DNA of 21,308 nt from Lactobacillus delbrueckii. Its GTDB lineage: Bacteria; Bacillota; Bacilli; Lactobacillales; Lactobacillaceae. Position numbers and translations under genes: made by a program. Below the pieces are notes generated by a model. It was not told where the DNA came from. It searched no databases and saw only the letters and a program-made list of their open reading frames with translations. The DNA lies in assembly GCA_004556255.1 (NCBI GenBank), contig SFHY01000011.1, forward strand, positions 1 through 21,308, in the 5' to 3' direction. Positions 1-6,049 of this stretch are shown here, one piece after another (positions within the stretch are counted from its first letter, which is position 1; each line of letters begins with the position of its first letter).

Positions 1-67
1 AAGACGGGATTCGAACCCGCGACCCCCACCATGGCAAGGTGATGTTCTACCACTGAACTACTTCCGC
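1..67 (-). tRNA. tRNA-Gly (GCC), 3' end cut by the window edge
   Basis: Read on the minus strand, the sequence starts GCGGAAGTAGTTCAGTGG, a typical tRNA-Gly acceptor and D arm. The anticodon arm CACCTTGCCATGGTG gives anticodon GCC, and the T arm carries GGGTTCGAATCCC. The first three bases of the 3' acceptor strand (CTT) are visible; the remaining CCGC, discriminator and CCA lie beyond base 1. It would decode GGC/GGT glycine codons. Confidence 0.95.
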
Positions 68-89
68 AACACATCTATTAGGATAATCT

Positions 90-118
90 AAAAGCCGGGT
101 CTTGGCAAGGGCTTTTTT
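90..118 (+). terminator. Terminator-like hairpin between the tRNA and the lipoprotein gene
   Basis: AAAAGCC (90-96) pairs with GGCTTTT (110-116), with a short CTT/AAG inner helix and a T6 run on the plus strand. No plus-strand gene precedes it inside the window. It may end a transcript that enters from the left or limit read-through across the divergent tRNA and lipoprotein genes. Confidence 0.5.
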
Positions 119-203
119 ATAAAAAATAGTATTTTTCTCCAGGGGCAAGTTCGATTAAACTAGGAGTAAGAAAGCGTTTGTCTAAATGAAAGGAAGAGAA
201 AAA

Positions 204-812
204 ATGAAAAAGAAAAGACTCCTGGCGGCCTGCCTGGCCTTGGCCCTCCTGCCTCTCCTGTCCTCCTGCTCCATGATTAGCGACTACACCTTAGACCTCA
301 AGTCCAAGCTGGTCGGCATCCCCTTCACCGTCTCCACCTATGACTACGATGGGCAAAAAATCGACCAGATCAAGGGCAAATCGGTCCACATCGAGACCTA
401 CAAGCCGATGAGCAAGAAAAATTCCAGCGGCGACGAGCAGTCCAAGGTCATCGACGTGGAATTCGGCGGCCAGCAGATGATCCATGTCGGCTCCAGCTTG
501 ATCGCCAACGAAGGCCTGCGCAATTACGAGGATACTTTTTCCAAAAAGGTCACCATTACCGACAAGCAGCGGTCCATCCCGGTTCTGTCAATAATGTACA
601 ACAATTTCAGAAACGACTGGCTCTCCAAGGGCAAGGTCATCATGATCCGGTCCCAAGCCGGCAAGCCGATCGCCGTTTATGCCGGCAACAAGGTCCGGGT
701 CAGTGCCACTGACATGCCATCAACCACCCAGATCAATGTCGACGGCCACCGGCTCTTTATCTACCGCTGCGACTACTCCATCTATGACATGGAGACTATC
801 AAGAAGATGTAG
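204..812 (+). CDS. Small secreted lipoprotein, probably DUF5052 family
   Basis: A 202-residue protein. The ATG at 204 is preferred over the in-frame ATG at 186 because AGGAAGAG (191-198) is well placed for 204 and lies inside the coding sequence of the longer form. The N-terminus is MKKKR followed by a hydrophobic stretch and the lipobox LSSC, so signal peptidase II should cleave before Cys22 and anchor the protein to the outer face of the membrane. The mature part is hydrophilic, with DLKSKLVGIPFTVSTYDYDG shortly after the lipobox. I recall this region as typical of the uncharacterised DUF5052 lipoproteins of lactobacilli and streptococci, but that assignment is from memory. No catalytic motif is visible and the function is unknown. 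It is monocistronic, convergent with the metY gene, and shares a bidirectional terminator with it. Confidence 0.85.
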   Translation: MKKKRLLAACLALALLPLLSSCSMISDYTLDLKSKLVGIPFTVSTYDYDGQKIDQIKGKSVHIETYKPMSKKNSSGDEQSKVIDVEFGGQQMIHVGSSLIANEGLRNYEDTFSKKVTITDKQRSIPVLSIMYNNFRNDWLSKGKVIMIRSQAGKPIAVYAGNKVRVSATDMPSTTQINVDGHRLFIYRCDYSIYDMETIKKM

Positions 813-816
813 ATGC

Positions 817-849
817 AAAAAACGTTTCCTCAAGCAGGAAACGTTTTTT
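817..849. terminator. Bidirectional intrinsic terminator between convergent genes
   Basis: AAAAAACGTTTCCT (817-830) and AGGAAACGTTTTTT (836-849) form a perfect 14-bp stem with a 5-nt loop. A6 and T6 runs flank it, so it can stop both the lipoprotein transcript (plus) and the metY transcript (minus). Confidence 0.9.
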
Positions 850-884
850 AGCATGCTTTTTAGTATAAGGAGATTTTTCAAAAA

Positions 885-2177
885 TTACAGCTTGGCCAGG
901 GCCTGGTCCAGGTCGGTCAAAAGGTCGTCGATGTTTTCCACCCCAACGGAAATTCTGATCAAGTCCGGGGTAATCCCGACGCTGGCCAGTTCTTCGTCGT
1001 TCAGCTGGGCGTGGGTGGTTGAAGCTGGCTGGATGATCAAGGACTTGGCGTCGGCTACGTTGGCCAAAAGGGAGAAGAGCTTCAAGTTGTCGATCAGCTG
1101 CTTGCCGGCTTCTTCCCCGCCCTTCAAGCCAAAGGTGAAGATTGAGCCAACCCCCTTCGGGAAGTCCCGTTCAGCCAAAGCATGGTCCGGGCTGTCGGCT
1201 AGGCCCGGGTAGCGGACCCAGGCAACCTTCGGGTGCTTGCTAAGGTATTCAGCTACTCTTTGCGCGTTGTAAACGTGGCGTTCAACCCGCAAGGACAAGC
1301 TTTCCAAGCCTTGCAAAAGGAGAAAGGCATTGAAAGGACTGAGGCTGGCCCCGGTGTCGCGCAGAACCGTTGCCCGGATCTTGGTCGTGAAGGCCCCAGC
1401 CCCCAGCTTGGCCCAAGTCACGTCCTTGTAGGACGGGTCCGGGTTAGTGAAAGTCGGGTAGCGGCCGGACTTTTCATAGTCAAACTTGCCGCTTTCCACG
1501 ACTACCCCGCCCATGGTCGTCCCGTGGCCGCCGAAGAACTTGGTTGCTGAATGGACAACCACGTCAGCCCCATGTTCAAATGGCCGGTAGAGGTAAGGAG
1601 TAGCAAAGGTGTTGTCGATGATGACCAAAACTCCGTGCTTATGGGCCACTTCTGCTACCGCGTCAATGTCGATCAAGTTGGCATTCGGGTTGCCGATAGT
1701 TTCGGCGTAAACCACCTTGGTATGGTCGTTGATTTCTTTTTCAAAATTGGCCGGGTCGCTTGGGTCAACGAAGTGGGTCTTGATGCCCAATGGCGGCAAG
1801 GTCTGGGCAAACAGGTCGTAGGTCCCGCCGTAAATGGTGGAAGCAGCCACGATTTCATCGCCCGCCCCGGCTACGTTCAAGATAGCCGCGGTGATCGCTG
1901 CCGCCCCAGTTGCCAAAGATACACCGCCAGTGCCGCCTTCCAGGGCAGCTACCCGGCTTTCAAAAACAGCCGTGGTTGGGTTGGTCAAACGGCTGTAGAT
2001 GTTGCCGGCGTCGGTCAAGGCAAAACGGCCCGCTGCCTGGTCAGCGTCGTCAAAGACATAGGACGTGGTCTGGTAGATCGGCACTGCTCGGGCGCCAGTT
2101 TCGTCGATTGGCTGGCCGGCGTGGACCTGCAAAGTTTCAAATGACAAACCTTCGTTGCTGATAGCTTCTTTACTCAT
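885..2177 (-). CDS. metY: O-acetylhomoserine sulfhydrylase (MetY-like, PLP enzyme)
   Basis: A 430-residue protein of the Cys/Met-metabolism PLP-enzyme family (fold type I). It should combine O-acetylhomoserine with sulfide to give homocysteine, the direct precursor of methionine, in the cytosol. Visible family marks are ETLQVHAGQ near the N-terminus, YSRLTNPTT at about 61-69, ATGAAAI at about 89-95, IIDNTFATP at about 186-194, and the PLP-lysine motif SATKFFGGHG with Lys213. Length and the N-terminal QVHAGQ fit O-acetylhomoserine sulfhydrylases better than the shorter cystathionine gamma-synthases and lyases of about 380 residues, but side activity as cysteine synthase cannot be excluded. The ATG at 2177 has GAGG at 2186-2189 with 8-nt spacing. 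The gene is monocistronic and ends at the bidirectional hairpin 817-849. Its leader contains two small ORFs and two regulatory structures, described separately. Confidence 0.9.
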   Translation of the reverse strand: MSKEAISNEGLSFETLQVHAGQPIDETGARAVPIYQTTSYVFDDADQAAGRFALTDAGNIYSRLTNPTTAVFESRVAALEGGTGGVSLATGAAAITAAILNVAGAGDEIVAASTIYGGTYDLFAQTLPPLGIKTHFVDPSDPANFEKEINDHTKVVYAETIGNPNANLIDIDAVAEVAHKHGVLVIIDNTFATPYLYRPFEHGADVVVHSATKFFGGHGTTMGGVVVESGKFDYEKSGRYPTFTNPDPSYKDVTWAKLGAGAFTTKIRATVLRDTGASLSPFNAFLLLQGLESLSLRVERHVYNAQRVAEYLSKHPKVAWVRYPGLADSPDHALAERDFPKGVGSIFTFGLKGGEEAGKQLIDNLKLFSLLANVADAKSLIIQPASTTHAQLNDEELASVGITPDLIRISVGVENIDDLLTDLDQALAKL

Positions 2178-2187
2178 GTTTTTTACC

Positions 2188-2282
2188 TCGCTTGTGTTGT
2201 TGCTGTGTAATATTTATTTTTTAGTTGTTAGTTGTTGGAAATGATTAGATTGCTGAAATATTGCTGTTACAAACACAAGCGA
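2188..2282 (-). promoter_or_regulatory. Long-range stem sequestering the metY Shine-Dalgarno
   Basis: On the minus-strand RNA, bases 2282-2272 (UCGCUUGUGUU) pair perfectly with bases 2198-2188 (AACACAAGCGA): 11 bp enclosing a loop of about 73 nt. The 3' arm includes the G and A (2189-2188) of the metY GAGG Shine-Dalgarno. The 5' arm covers the last base of Cys codon 27 through the first base of codon 31 of the upstream ORF 2267-2362. A ribosome paused on those codons would open the stem. The pairing is seen in the sequence; the regulatory role is inference. Confidence 0.6.
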
Positions 2283-2362
2283 CACATGTAGCTGGCCCCA
2301 ATCGCCGCTCCCCGCCAGAGGATCAGCCAGCGTTTCGTCTGTTGATACCGTTTCCTGCACAT
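2267..2362 (-). CDS. 31-codon upstream ORF with Cys codons 2, 27 and 30 (candidate leader peptide)
   Basis: The ATG at 2362 is preceded by GAGG with 8-nt spacing, in a context (CGAGGTAAGGTTCATG) like that of metY itself (CGAGGTAAAAAACATG). The peptide starts MCRKRYQQTKRW, is rich in Arg and Trp, and ends YMCRLCL. It sits after the attenuator hairpin 2377-2418 and ends 89 nt before the metY start. Its last codons form the 5' arm of the stem that covers the metY Shine-Dalgarno. I recognise no protein family. The position and Cys codons suggest a regulatory leader peptide rather than a functional product. Translation is not proven. Confidence 0.55.
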   Translation of the reverse strand: MCRKRYQQTKRWLILWRGAAIGASYMCRLCL

Positions 2363-2376
2363 GAACCTTACCTCGT

Positions 2377-2418
2377 AAAAAAAAGCCGCCCAACTAACCA
2401 GTAGTTCAGGCGGCCTTT
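2377..2418 (-). terminator. Attenuator-type intrinsic terminator in the metY leader
   Basis: On the minus strand, GCCGCC (2390-2385 side pairing with 2414-2409) closes the stem, with an inner AACTA/TAGTT helix. Eight T residues (2384-2377) follow. It lies 24 nt after the stop of the Met-rich ORF and about 200 nt before metY, so read-through is required for metY expression from the consensus promoter at 2590-2617. Confidence 0.85.
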
Positions 2419-2462
2419 GCTATCTTCATACAGTAACGATCTTAGGATGGTGAACCACAGGT
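2397..2462 (-). promoter_or_regulatory. Candidate antiterminator competing with the metY leader terminator
   Basis: ACCUGUGGUUCA (2462-2451, codons 30-33 of the Met-rich ORF) pairs with UGAACUACUGGU (2408-2397, inner arm and loop of the terminator) in 11 of 12 positions, with one G-U and one U-U mismatch. This helix and the terminator are mutually exclusive. A ribosome at the ORF stop codon (2444-2442) would cover the 5' arm and favour termination. A ribosome stalled on Met codons 10-22 would leave it free and favour read-through. A smaller hairpin, CATGCTG/CAGCATG (2502-2496 with 2490-2484), lies inside the Met cluster. Pairings are seen; the mechanism is inferred. Confidence 0.6.
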
Positions 2463-2549
2463 ATTCGCTTCTACGCTAAAAGGCATGCTGGACATCAGCA
2501 TGTTCATTGGCATGACTTGCATTTGGCAATTCTTAGCTGCGAATTCCAT
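2442..2549 (-). CDS. Met-rich 35-residue leader peptide upstream of metY
   Basis: The ATG at 2549 has a strong AAAGGAG (2557-2563) at 7-nt spacing and lies about 35 nt after a consensus promoter. The peptide starts MEFAAKNCQMQVMPMNMLMS. Met occurs at 1, 10, 13, 15, 17, 19 and 22, so six Met codons lie in 13 positions. Cys is at 8 and 31. A longer in-frame reading upstream would run through the promoter and is rejected. The context is a biosynthetic gene for the homocysteine/methionine branch, a terminator just after the stop, and a competing antiterminator whose 5' arm is codons 30-33. Together these match ribosome-mediated attenuation in the style of trp and his leaders, here sensing Met-tRNA. 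A short secreted or RiPP-like peptide is an alternative but no maturation genes are nearby. Confidence 0.7.
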   Translation of the reverse strand: MEFAAKNCQMQVMPMNMLMSSMPFSVEANTCGSPS

Positions 2550-2589
2550 CTTGGTTCTCCTTTCTTCATCAGTTCTTAATTTGGTTTTA

Positions 2590-2617
2590 AGTATACTAGC
2601 CTTAGGGAAAATGTCAA
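2590..2617 (-). promoter_or_regulatory. Consensus promoter of the metY leader (P1)
   Basis: On the minus strand, TTGACA (2617-2612), a 16-nt spacer and TATACT (2595-2590). A palindromic T6-CT-A6 block lies 4 nt upstream of the -35 box (2622-2635). Transcription should start near 2583, giving a leader of about 400 nt before metY. Confidence 0.85.
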
Positions 2618-2640
2618 TCCGTTTTTTAGAAAAAAGCGGC

Positions 2641-2679
2641 AAACAAAAACCAGGAAATCATGGCAGTGATTTCCTGGTT
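2641..2679 (-). terminator. Intrinsic terminator downstream of P2 and the GGDEF gene
   Basis: AACCAGGAAATCA and TGATTTCCTGGTT form a perfect 13-bp stem (2667-2679 with 2648-2660) with a 6-nt loop. T5 and further T residues follow on the minus strand. It ends the candidate small RNA from P2 and also transcripts from the diguanylate cyclase operon. Confidence 0.85.
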
Positions 2680-2739
2680 AATCGTCCTATTCACCAAATC
2701 AAGCCGCTGAAAGCATTTTCCCAACTAAACTTAATCTGT
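2641..2739 (-). ncRNA. Candidate ~100-nt RNA from promoter P2
   Basis: A consensus promoter (2746-2773) is followed about 100 nt later by a strong terminator (2641-2679), with no convincing ORF between. The only ATG with a purine-rich upstream region encodes five residues (MLSAA). The segment could be a small RNA, a prematurely terminated leader, or a by-product of a duplicated promoter. No family is recognised. Confidence 0.4.
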
Positions 2740-2745
2740 ATTTAA

Positions 2746-2773
2746 AGTATACGAGCTTTTCGTCCAAAGTCAA
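2746..2773 (-). promoter_or_regulatory. Consensus promoter P2 just after the GGDEF stop codon
   Basis: On the minus strand, TTGACT (2773-2768), a 16-nt spacer and TATACT (2751-2746). A T6-AG-A6 palindrome (2776-2789) sits 2 nt upstream of the -35 box. The arrangement closely mirrors P1, including the 16-nt spacer and GATTAAG/AATTAAG shortly after the -10 box. Confidence 0.75.
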
Positions 2774-2789
2774 TCTTTTTTCTAAAAAA

Positions 2790-3926
2790 TCAAGATCGGG
2801 CCAGCAGAACATTGCCCCCGCCCTGCTTTTTCACCTTGTACATCAATTGGTCGGCCTTCTGGTAGAGCTGGTCGACATTAGACAAGTTGTTTTGGTAGTG
2901 GATGACCCCGCAAGAAAAACGCAGCTGGCTGAGCTGTTGGCCGTCTAATGTAATCTCCTCCTTGGCAAAAGCCGCCTGCAGGCCCCGCATTTTCTCAAGG
3001 CAACTTGCTTCTGACGGACAGTGGCAGGCAAAAACGAACTCGTCGCCCCCCAGTCGCGCCAAAACATTGTCCTTGGCCGGGTCAAACTTCTCCGCAAAGT
3101 CAGCCCGGTCCCGGTAGTCGACTTCCAGCCCCTTTTCCAGGCACTGGCTCAGCCTTTGAATGGCCAGGTCCCCCATCCGGTGGCCGTAATTGTCGTTGAC
3201 TTGCTTGAAGTGGTCGATGTCAACCAGGCCGATAAAGAGGTCAGTGCTCTCCGGCTGCTCGATTGCCTTTTGCAAAAGGTCCATGAAGGTCGACCGGAGC
3301 ATCACCCCGCTCAAGTGGTCAAAATTAGCCTGGACCCGGAGCTCGCGCTGGTTCTCCTTGTACTTGTTAAAAAGCAGGAAAGAGGCGATCCGCTCTCTTT
3401 GCACGATATAGTTCAAGGCCAGAGCCACCAAGGTGAAGGTCAAGCCGTTAAAGCTGTCCAGCTCCCACATGATTGGCCCCTTGAAGTAGTATGAGCAAAG
3501 GCTGAGGACCAGCAGCATGACCAGGTAAAAGGCCCCGGTTGGCCAAAACTTGTCCGTCAATAAGACCGCGACTAAAACGACGAAGACCAGATAGGTCGTG
3601 GCCACGTGCTTAGGGTCGATACTGGAGTCAGCCACGGCAAACAGCAGCAGCAAGGTCATGGTTCCGTAGGCAATCAGATGGCTGGAGAGCCAGTTTTTCC
3701 TAATCAGCAAGACCAGGGCCAGGTTGGCCAGGCAACTGGTCAGGTACATCAGAAAGTGGGTGGGATGCAAGCCAGCCAGGGACAGGAGGGCAAAAATCCC
3801 CATAGCGACCACGAAGATTTTCACCAAGAAGCGGCAGATCTGCAGGTTGTGGTGGTCAATCTGCTCCTGGCAGGCCTGGTAGTCAGCCCAGCTAACCCCG
3901 TAATAATTGATTTTATCCAAATTCAT
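2790..3926 (-). CDS. Membrane-bound diguanylate cyclase (GGDEF domain)
   Basis: A 378-residue protein. The ATG at 3926 is chosen because AAAGGAAAAAG lies just upstream; the reading frame stays open further upstream but overlaps the preceding gene. Residues about 32-175 hold roughly six hydrophobic segments, forming a membrane sensor of unknown ligand. A linker leads into a GGDEF domain at about 198-378: FDHLSG at 202-207, the metal-binding VDIDHFKQVND at 235-245, GH at 248-249, and an intact RLGGDEF with GGDEF at 293-297. The active-site motif is complete, so it should make cyclic di-GMP from two GTP at the inner membrane face. An insertion of about 20 residues (268-287) precedes the GGDEF loop. 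The usual RxxD inhibitory site is not evident, which may mean no product inhibition. It is co-transcribed with the small membrane protein 30 nt upstream. No EAL or HD-GYP partner lies in the window. Confidence 0.9.
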   Translation of the reverse strand: MNLDKINYYGVSWADYQACQEQIDHHNLQICRFLVKIFVVAMGIFALLSLAGLHPTHFLMYLTSCLANLALVLLIRKNWLSSHLIAYGTMTLLLLFAVADSSIDPKHVATTYLVFVVLVAVLLTDKFWPTGAFYLVMLLVLSLCSYYFKGPIMWELDSFNGLTFTLVALALNYIVQRERIASFLLFNKYKENQRELRVQANFDHLSGVMLRSTFMDLLQKAIEQPESTDLFIGLVDIDHFKQVNDNYGHRMGDLAIQRLSQCLEKGLEVDYRDRADFAEKFDPAKDNVLARLGGDEFVFACHCPSEASCLEKMRGLQAAFAKEEITLDGQQLSQLRFSCGVIHYQNNLSNVDQLYQKADQLMYKVKKQGGGNVLLARS

Positions 3927-3955
3927 TTTCTTTTTCCTTTTTTCTTTCACAAAAA

Positions 3956-4360
3956 CTAGGCAGCCGGGAAAGACATAAACTGGTGAGGCAGCATGGTCAA
4001 AGCGGCAAAGACCAGGTTCAAGACTAAAGCCAGGGTCAAGGCCCAGGTCTCTTCTCTTTTCAGCAAATAGTTGATTGCTAATAAAGCCAGGGCACTTCCA
4101 GCTGCCAGGCCTTCTCCCTGCCAAAACAAAAGCAAAACTGCCGCCAGCAGGCCACCATTCAAAACAGCTAATACCCGCTTCCCCGGCCGCCAGAGGAAGT
4201 AGGCGCTAAGTCCCTCCAAGAGGCAGAGGACGGCAAAAATCCCCGCCTTGACTGGCTGGTCGGCCAAATAAACCGCTAAGCCGCTGCTGGCAGCCAAAAA
4301 GGCCCCGGCCAAGGCGGAGATGGTGGTTAAGATCGACAATAAGTATCTGTAGATTGGCAA
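3956..4360 (-). CDS. Small multi-pass membrane protein, first gene of the GGDEF operon
   Basis: A 134-residue protein with four to five hydrophobic segments (about 5-30, 38-57, 63-80, 84-98 and 104-125). The start is TTG at 4360, with GAGGA at 4368-4372 and 7-nt spacing; no ATG in frame is better placed. No family or catalytic motif is recognised. It ends 29 nt before the diguanylate cyclase gene, so the two are probably one operon, and it could be a membrane partner of the cyclase sensor domain. That link rests only on gene order. A TAGAAT box about 35 nt upstream may be its promoter, but the -35 region is weak. Confidence 0.75.
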   Translation of the reverse strand: MPIYRYLLSILTTISALAGAFLAASSGLAVYLADQPVKAGIFAVLCLLEGLSAYFLWRPGKRVLAVLNGGLLAAVLLLFWQGEGLAAGSALALLAINYLLKREETWALTLALVLNLVFAALTMLPHQFMSFPAA

Positions 4361-4460
4361 AAATATATCCTCTTCTAAAAGCAGGCTAAAAATATTGCCT
4401 TTATTCTAGCAAAAAAGCTCTAATATTTATATCTCGAAAGCGGTTCGTTTTATTTTTTCA

Positions 4461-4492
4461 ATAAAAAACTCTCCAGACAAAGCTGGAGAGTT
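4461..4492 (-). terminator. Terminator of the dusB-lysS operon
   Basis: AACTCTCCAG (4492-4483) and CTGGAGAGTT (4476-4467) form a 10-bp stem with a 6-nt loop, followed on the minus strand by T6-A-T-T. It lies 18 nt after the lysS stop codon. Confidence 0.9.
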
Positions 4493-4509
4493 AAATTTAT
4501 TGATCTGGA

Positions 4510-6033
4510 CTACTTGTCCAGGTTAATGTTCTTTTCGTCGTCAACGATCTTTTCCGGCCGCATGGTTGGGAAGAGGAGGACGTCGCGGATTGAAGCCGCG
4601 TTGGTCAAAAGCATGACCAGACGGTCGATCCCGATTCCCAGACCACCCGTAGGTGGCATACCGTATTCCATGGCCCGCAAGTAGTCTTCGTCGATGATAT
4701 CGGCTTCGTCGTTGCCGGCGTCACGTTCAGCCATTTGGGCTTCGAACCGTTCCCGCTGGTCAAGCGGGTCGTTCAGTTCTGAGAAGGCGTTGCCGTATTC
4801 ATTGCCCATGATGAAGATTTCGAAACGGTCAGTGAAGCGCGGGTCATCCGCGTTCTTCTTGGCCAGCGGTGAAACTTCAACTGGGTGGCCGTAAACGAAG
4901 GTTGGGTCAACGATGGTCTTTTCACCAAATTCTTCAAAGAAGGCGTTGATGATGTGGCCAACTTGCCAGTAAGGTTCAACTTCAACATGGTGTTCAGCGG
5001 CAACCTTCCGGGCTTCTTCCAGAGTCATTGGCTGCCAGAAGTCAACGCCAGTCAGTTCCTTGATGAGGTCAACCATGTGCACCCGGCGGAATGGCTTGCC
5101 CAAGTCCAGGTCAGTGCCCTGGTAGTTGATCTTGCCGTCTTCTGAAACAACCTTGGCCGCTGCCCGAATGATGCCTTCAGCTTCATCCATGACATCGTGG
5201 AAGTCGTAGTAAGCAGCGTAGGTTTCCAGTTCAGTAAATTCAGGGTTGTGCTTGAGGTCCATCCCTTCATTTCTGAAGACCCGGCCGATTTCGTAAACCC
5301 GTTCCATGTCACCGACGATCAGACGCTTCAGCGGCAATTCCAGGGCAATCCGCATGTAAAGGTTGATGTCCAAAGCGTTGTGGTGGGTGATGAACGGACG
5401 AGCTTCAGCCCCGCCTGGGATGTTATGCAGAACCGGAGTTTCAACTTCCAGGAAGTCCTGCCCGTTCAAGTAGTCACGGATAGCCTGGATGATCTTGGTC
5501 CGGTTAACAAAACGCTGGTAGCTTTCCTGGTTGGTGATCAAGTCCAGGTAGCGTTGGCGGTAAATGGATTCAACGTCCTTAAGACCGTGGTACTTGTCAG
5601 GCAGTGGCCGCAAAGCCTTGGACAGGAAGGTCACGTGCTGAGCCCGGACAGACAATTCGCCTGAGTCAGTCTTGAAGACTTCGCCTTCAACGCCCAGGAA
5701 GTCACCGAGGTCGGCCTTCTTGAAGATCTGGTAGTTTTCTTCACCGACCATGTCCTTGCGGACGTAGATCTGGATCTTGCCGCTACGGTCATAGAGGTCC
5801 GCAAAGCCGACCTTGCCCTTGCCCCGCTTGGCCAGCATCCGGCCAGCGATCTTGGTCTTCGGCATATCTGCGTTCAGTTCGTCCTTGTCAAGACCCAAGT
5901 ACTTTTCGTCCAGGTCGCGGGCCAGGGCTTCCCGGTCATATTTGCGGCCGAAGGGTTCAATTCCCATCTCCTTGAGTTCTTCAAGCTTCTGCCGACGAAC
6001 AAGCAATTGGTCGTTAATTTCGTTCTTTGCCAA
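4510..6033 (-). CDS. lysS: Lysyl-tRNA synthetase, class II
   Basis: A 507-residue protein starting MAKNEINDQLLVRRQKLEEL from a TTG codon at 6033, with GGAGG at 6043-6047 (9-nt spacing). The frame stays open upstream but that extension overlaps dusB and has no family character. It activates lysine with ATP and charges tRNA-Lys. An N-terminal OB-fold anticodon-binding domain occupies about 60-140 (KIAGRMLAKRGKGKVGFADL). The class II catalytic core has motif 1 around FLEVETPVL (194-202), motif 2 FRNEG...PEFTELE (253-270) and motif 3 GLGIGIDRL (464-472). Length matches bacterial LysS. It lies 16 nt downstream of dusB, and both should be transcribed from the promoter at 7114-7142. The dusB-lysS pair is common in Bacillota and joins tRNA modification with tRNA charging. 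Confidence 0.97.
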   Translation of the reverse strand: MAKNEINDQLLVRRQKLEELKEMGIEPFGRKYDREALARDLDEKYLGLDKDELNADMPKTKIAGRMLAKRGKGKVGFADLYDRSGKIQIYVRKDMVGEENYQIFKKADLGDFLGVEGEVFKTDSGELSVRAQHVTFLSKALRPLPDKYHGLKDVESIYRQRYLDLITNQESYQRFVNRTKIIQAIRDYLNGQDFLEVETPVLHNIPGGAEARPFITHHNALDINLYMRIALELPLKRLIVGDMERVYEIGRVFRNEGMDLKHNPEFTELETYAAYYDFHDVMDEAEGIIRAAAKVVSEDGKINYQGTDLDLGKPFRRVHMVDLIKELTGVDFWQPMTLEEARKVAAEHHVEVEPYWQVGHIINAFFEEFGEKTIVDPTFVYGHPVEVSPLAKKNADDPRFTDRFEIFIMGNEYGNAFSELNDPLDQRERFEAQMAERDAGNDEADIIDEDYLRAMEYGMPPTGGLGIGIDRLVMLLTNAASIRDVLLFPTMRPEKIVDDEKNINLDK

Positions 6034-6049
6034 CGTGTTTTTCCTCCAT

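Noticed and set aside
2190..2275. GTTGTTAG-type short repeats in the metY leader
   Set aside because: They are low-complexity, AT-rich and unstructured; only the 11-bp stem at their borders is convincing.
2550..2642. In-frame upstream extension of the Met-rich leader ORF
   Set aside because: The extension runs through the -35 and -10 boxes of P1 and has no ribosome binding site, while the ATG at 2549 has AAAGGAG at ideal spacing.
2708..2721. CcpA cre-like site TGAAAGCATTTTCC
   Set aside because: The central CG that cre sites need is CA here, and it lies downstream of P2 without other support.
3927..4124. N-terminal extension of the diguanylate cyclase
   Set aside because: It overlaps the end of the upstream membrane protein gene and is not hydrophobic or family-like; the ATG at 3926 has a ribosome binding site.
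5197..5664. Long plus-strand open frame opposite lysS
   Set aside because: It is antisense to a conserved gene, has no ribosome binding site or family similarity, and results from GC-rich third positions.
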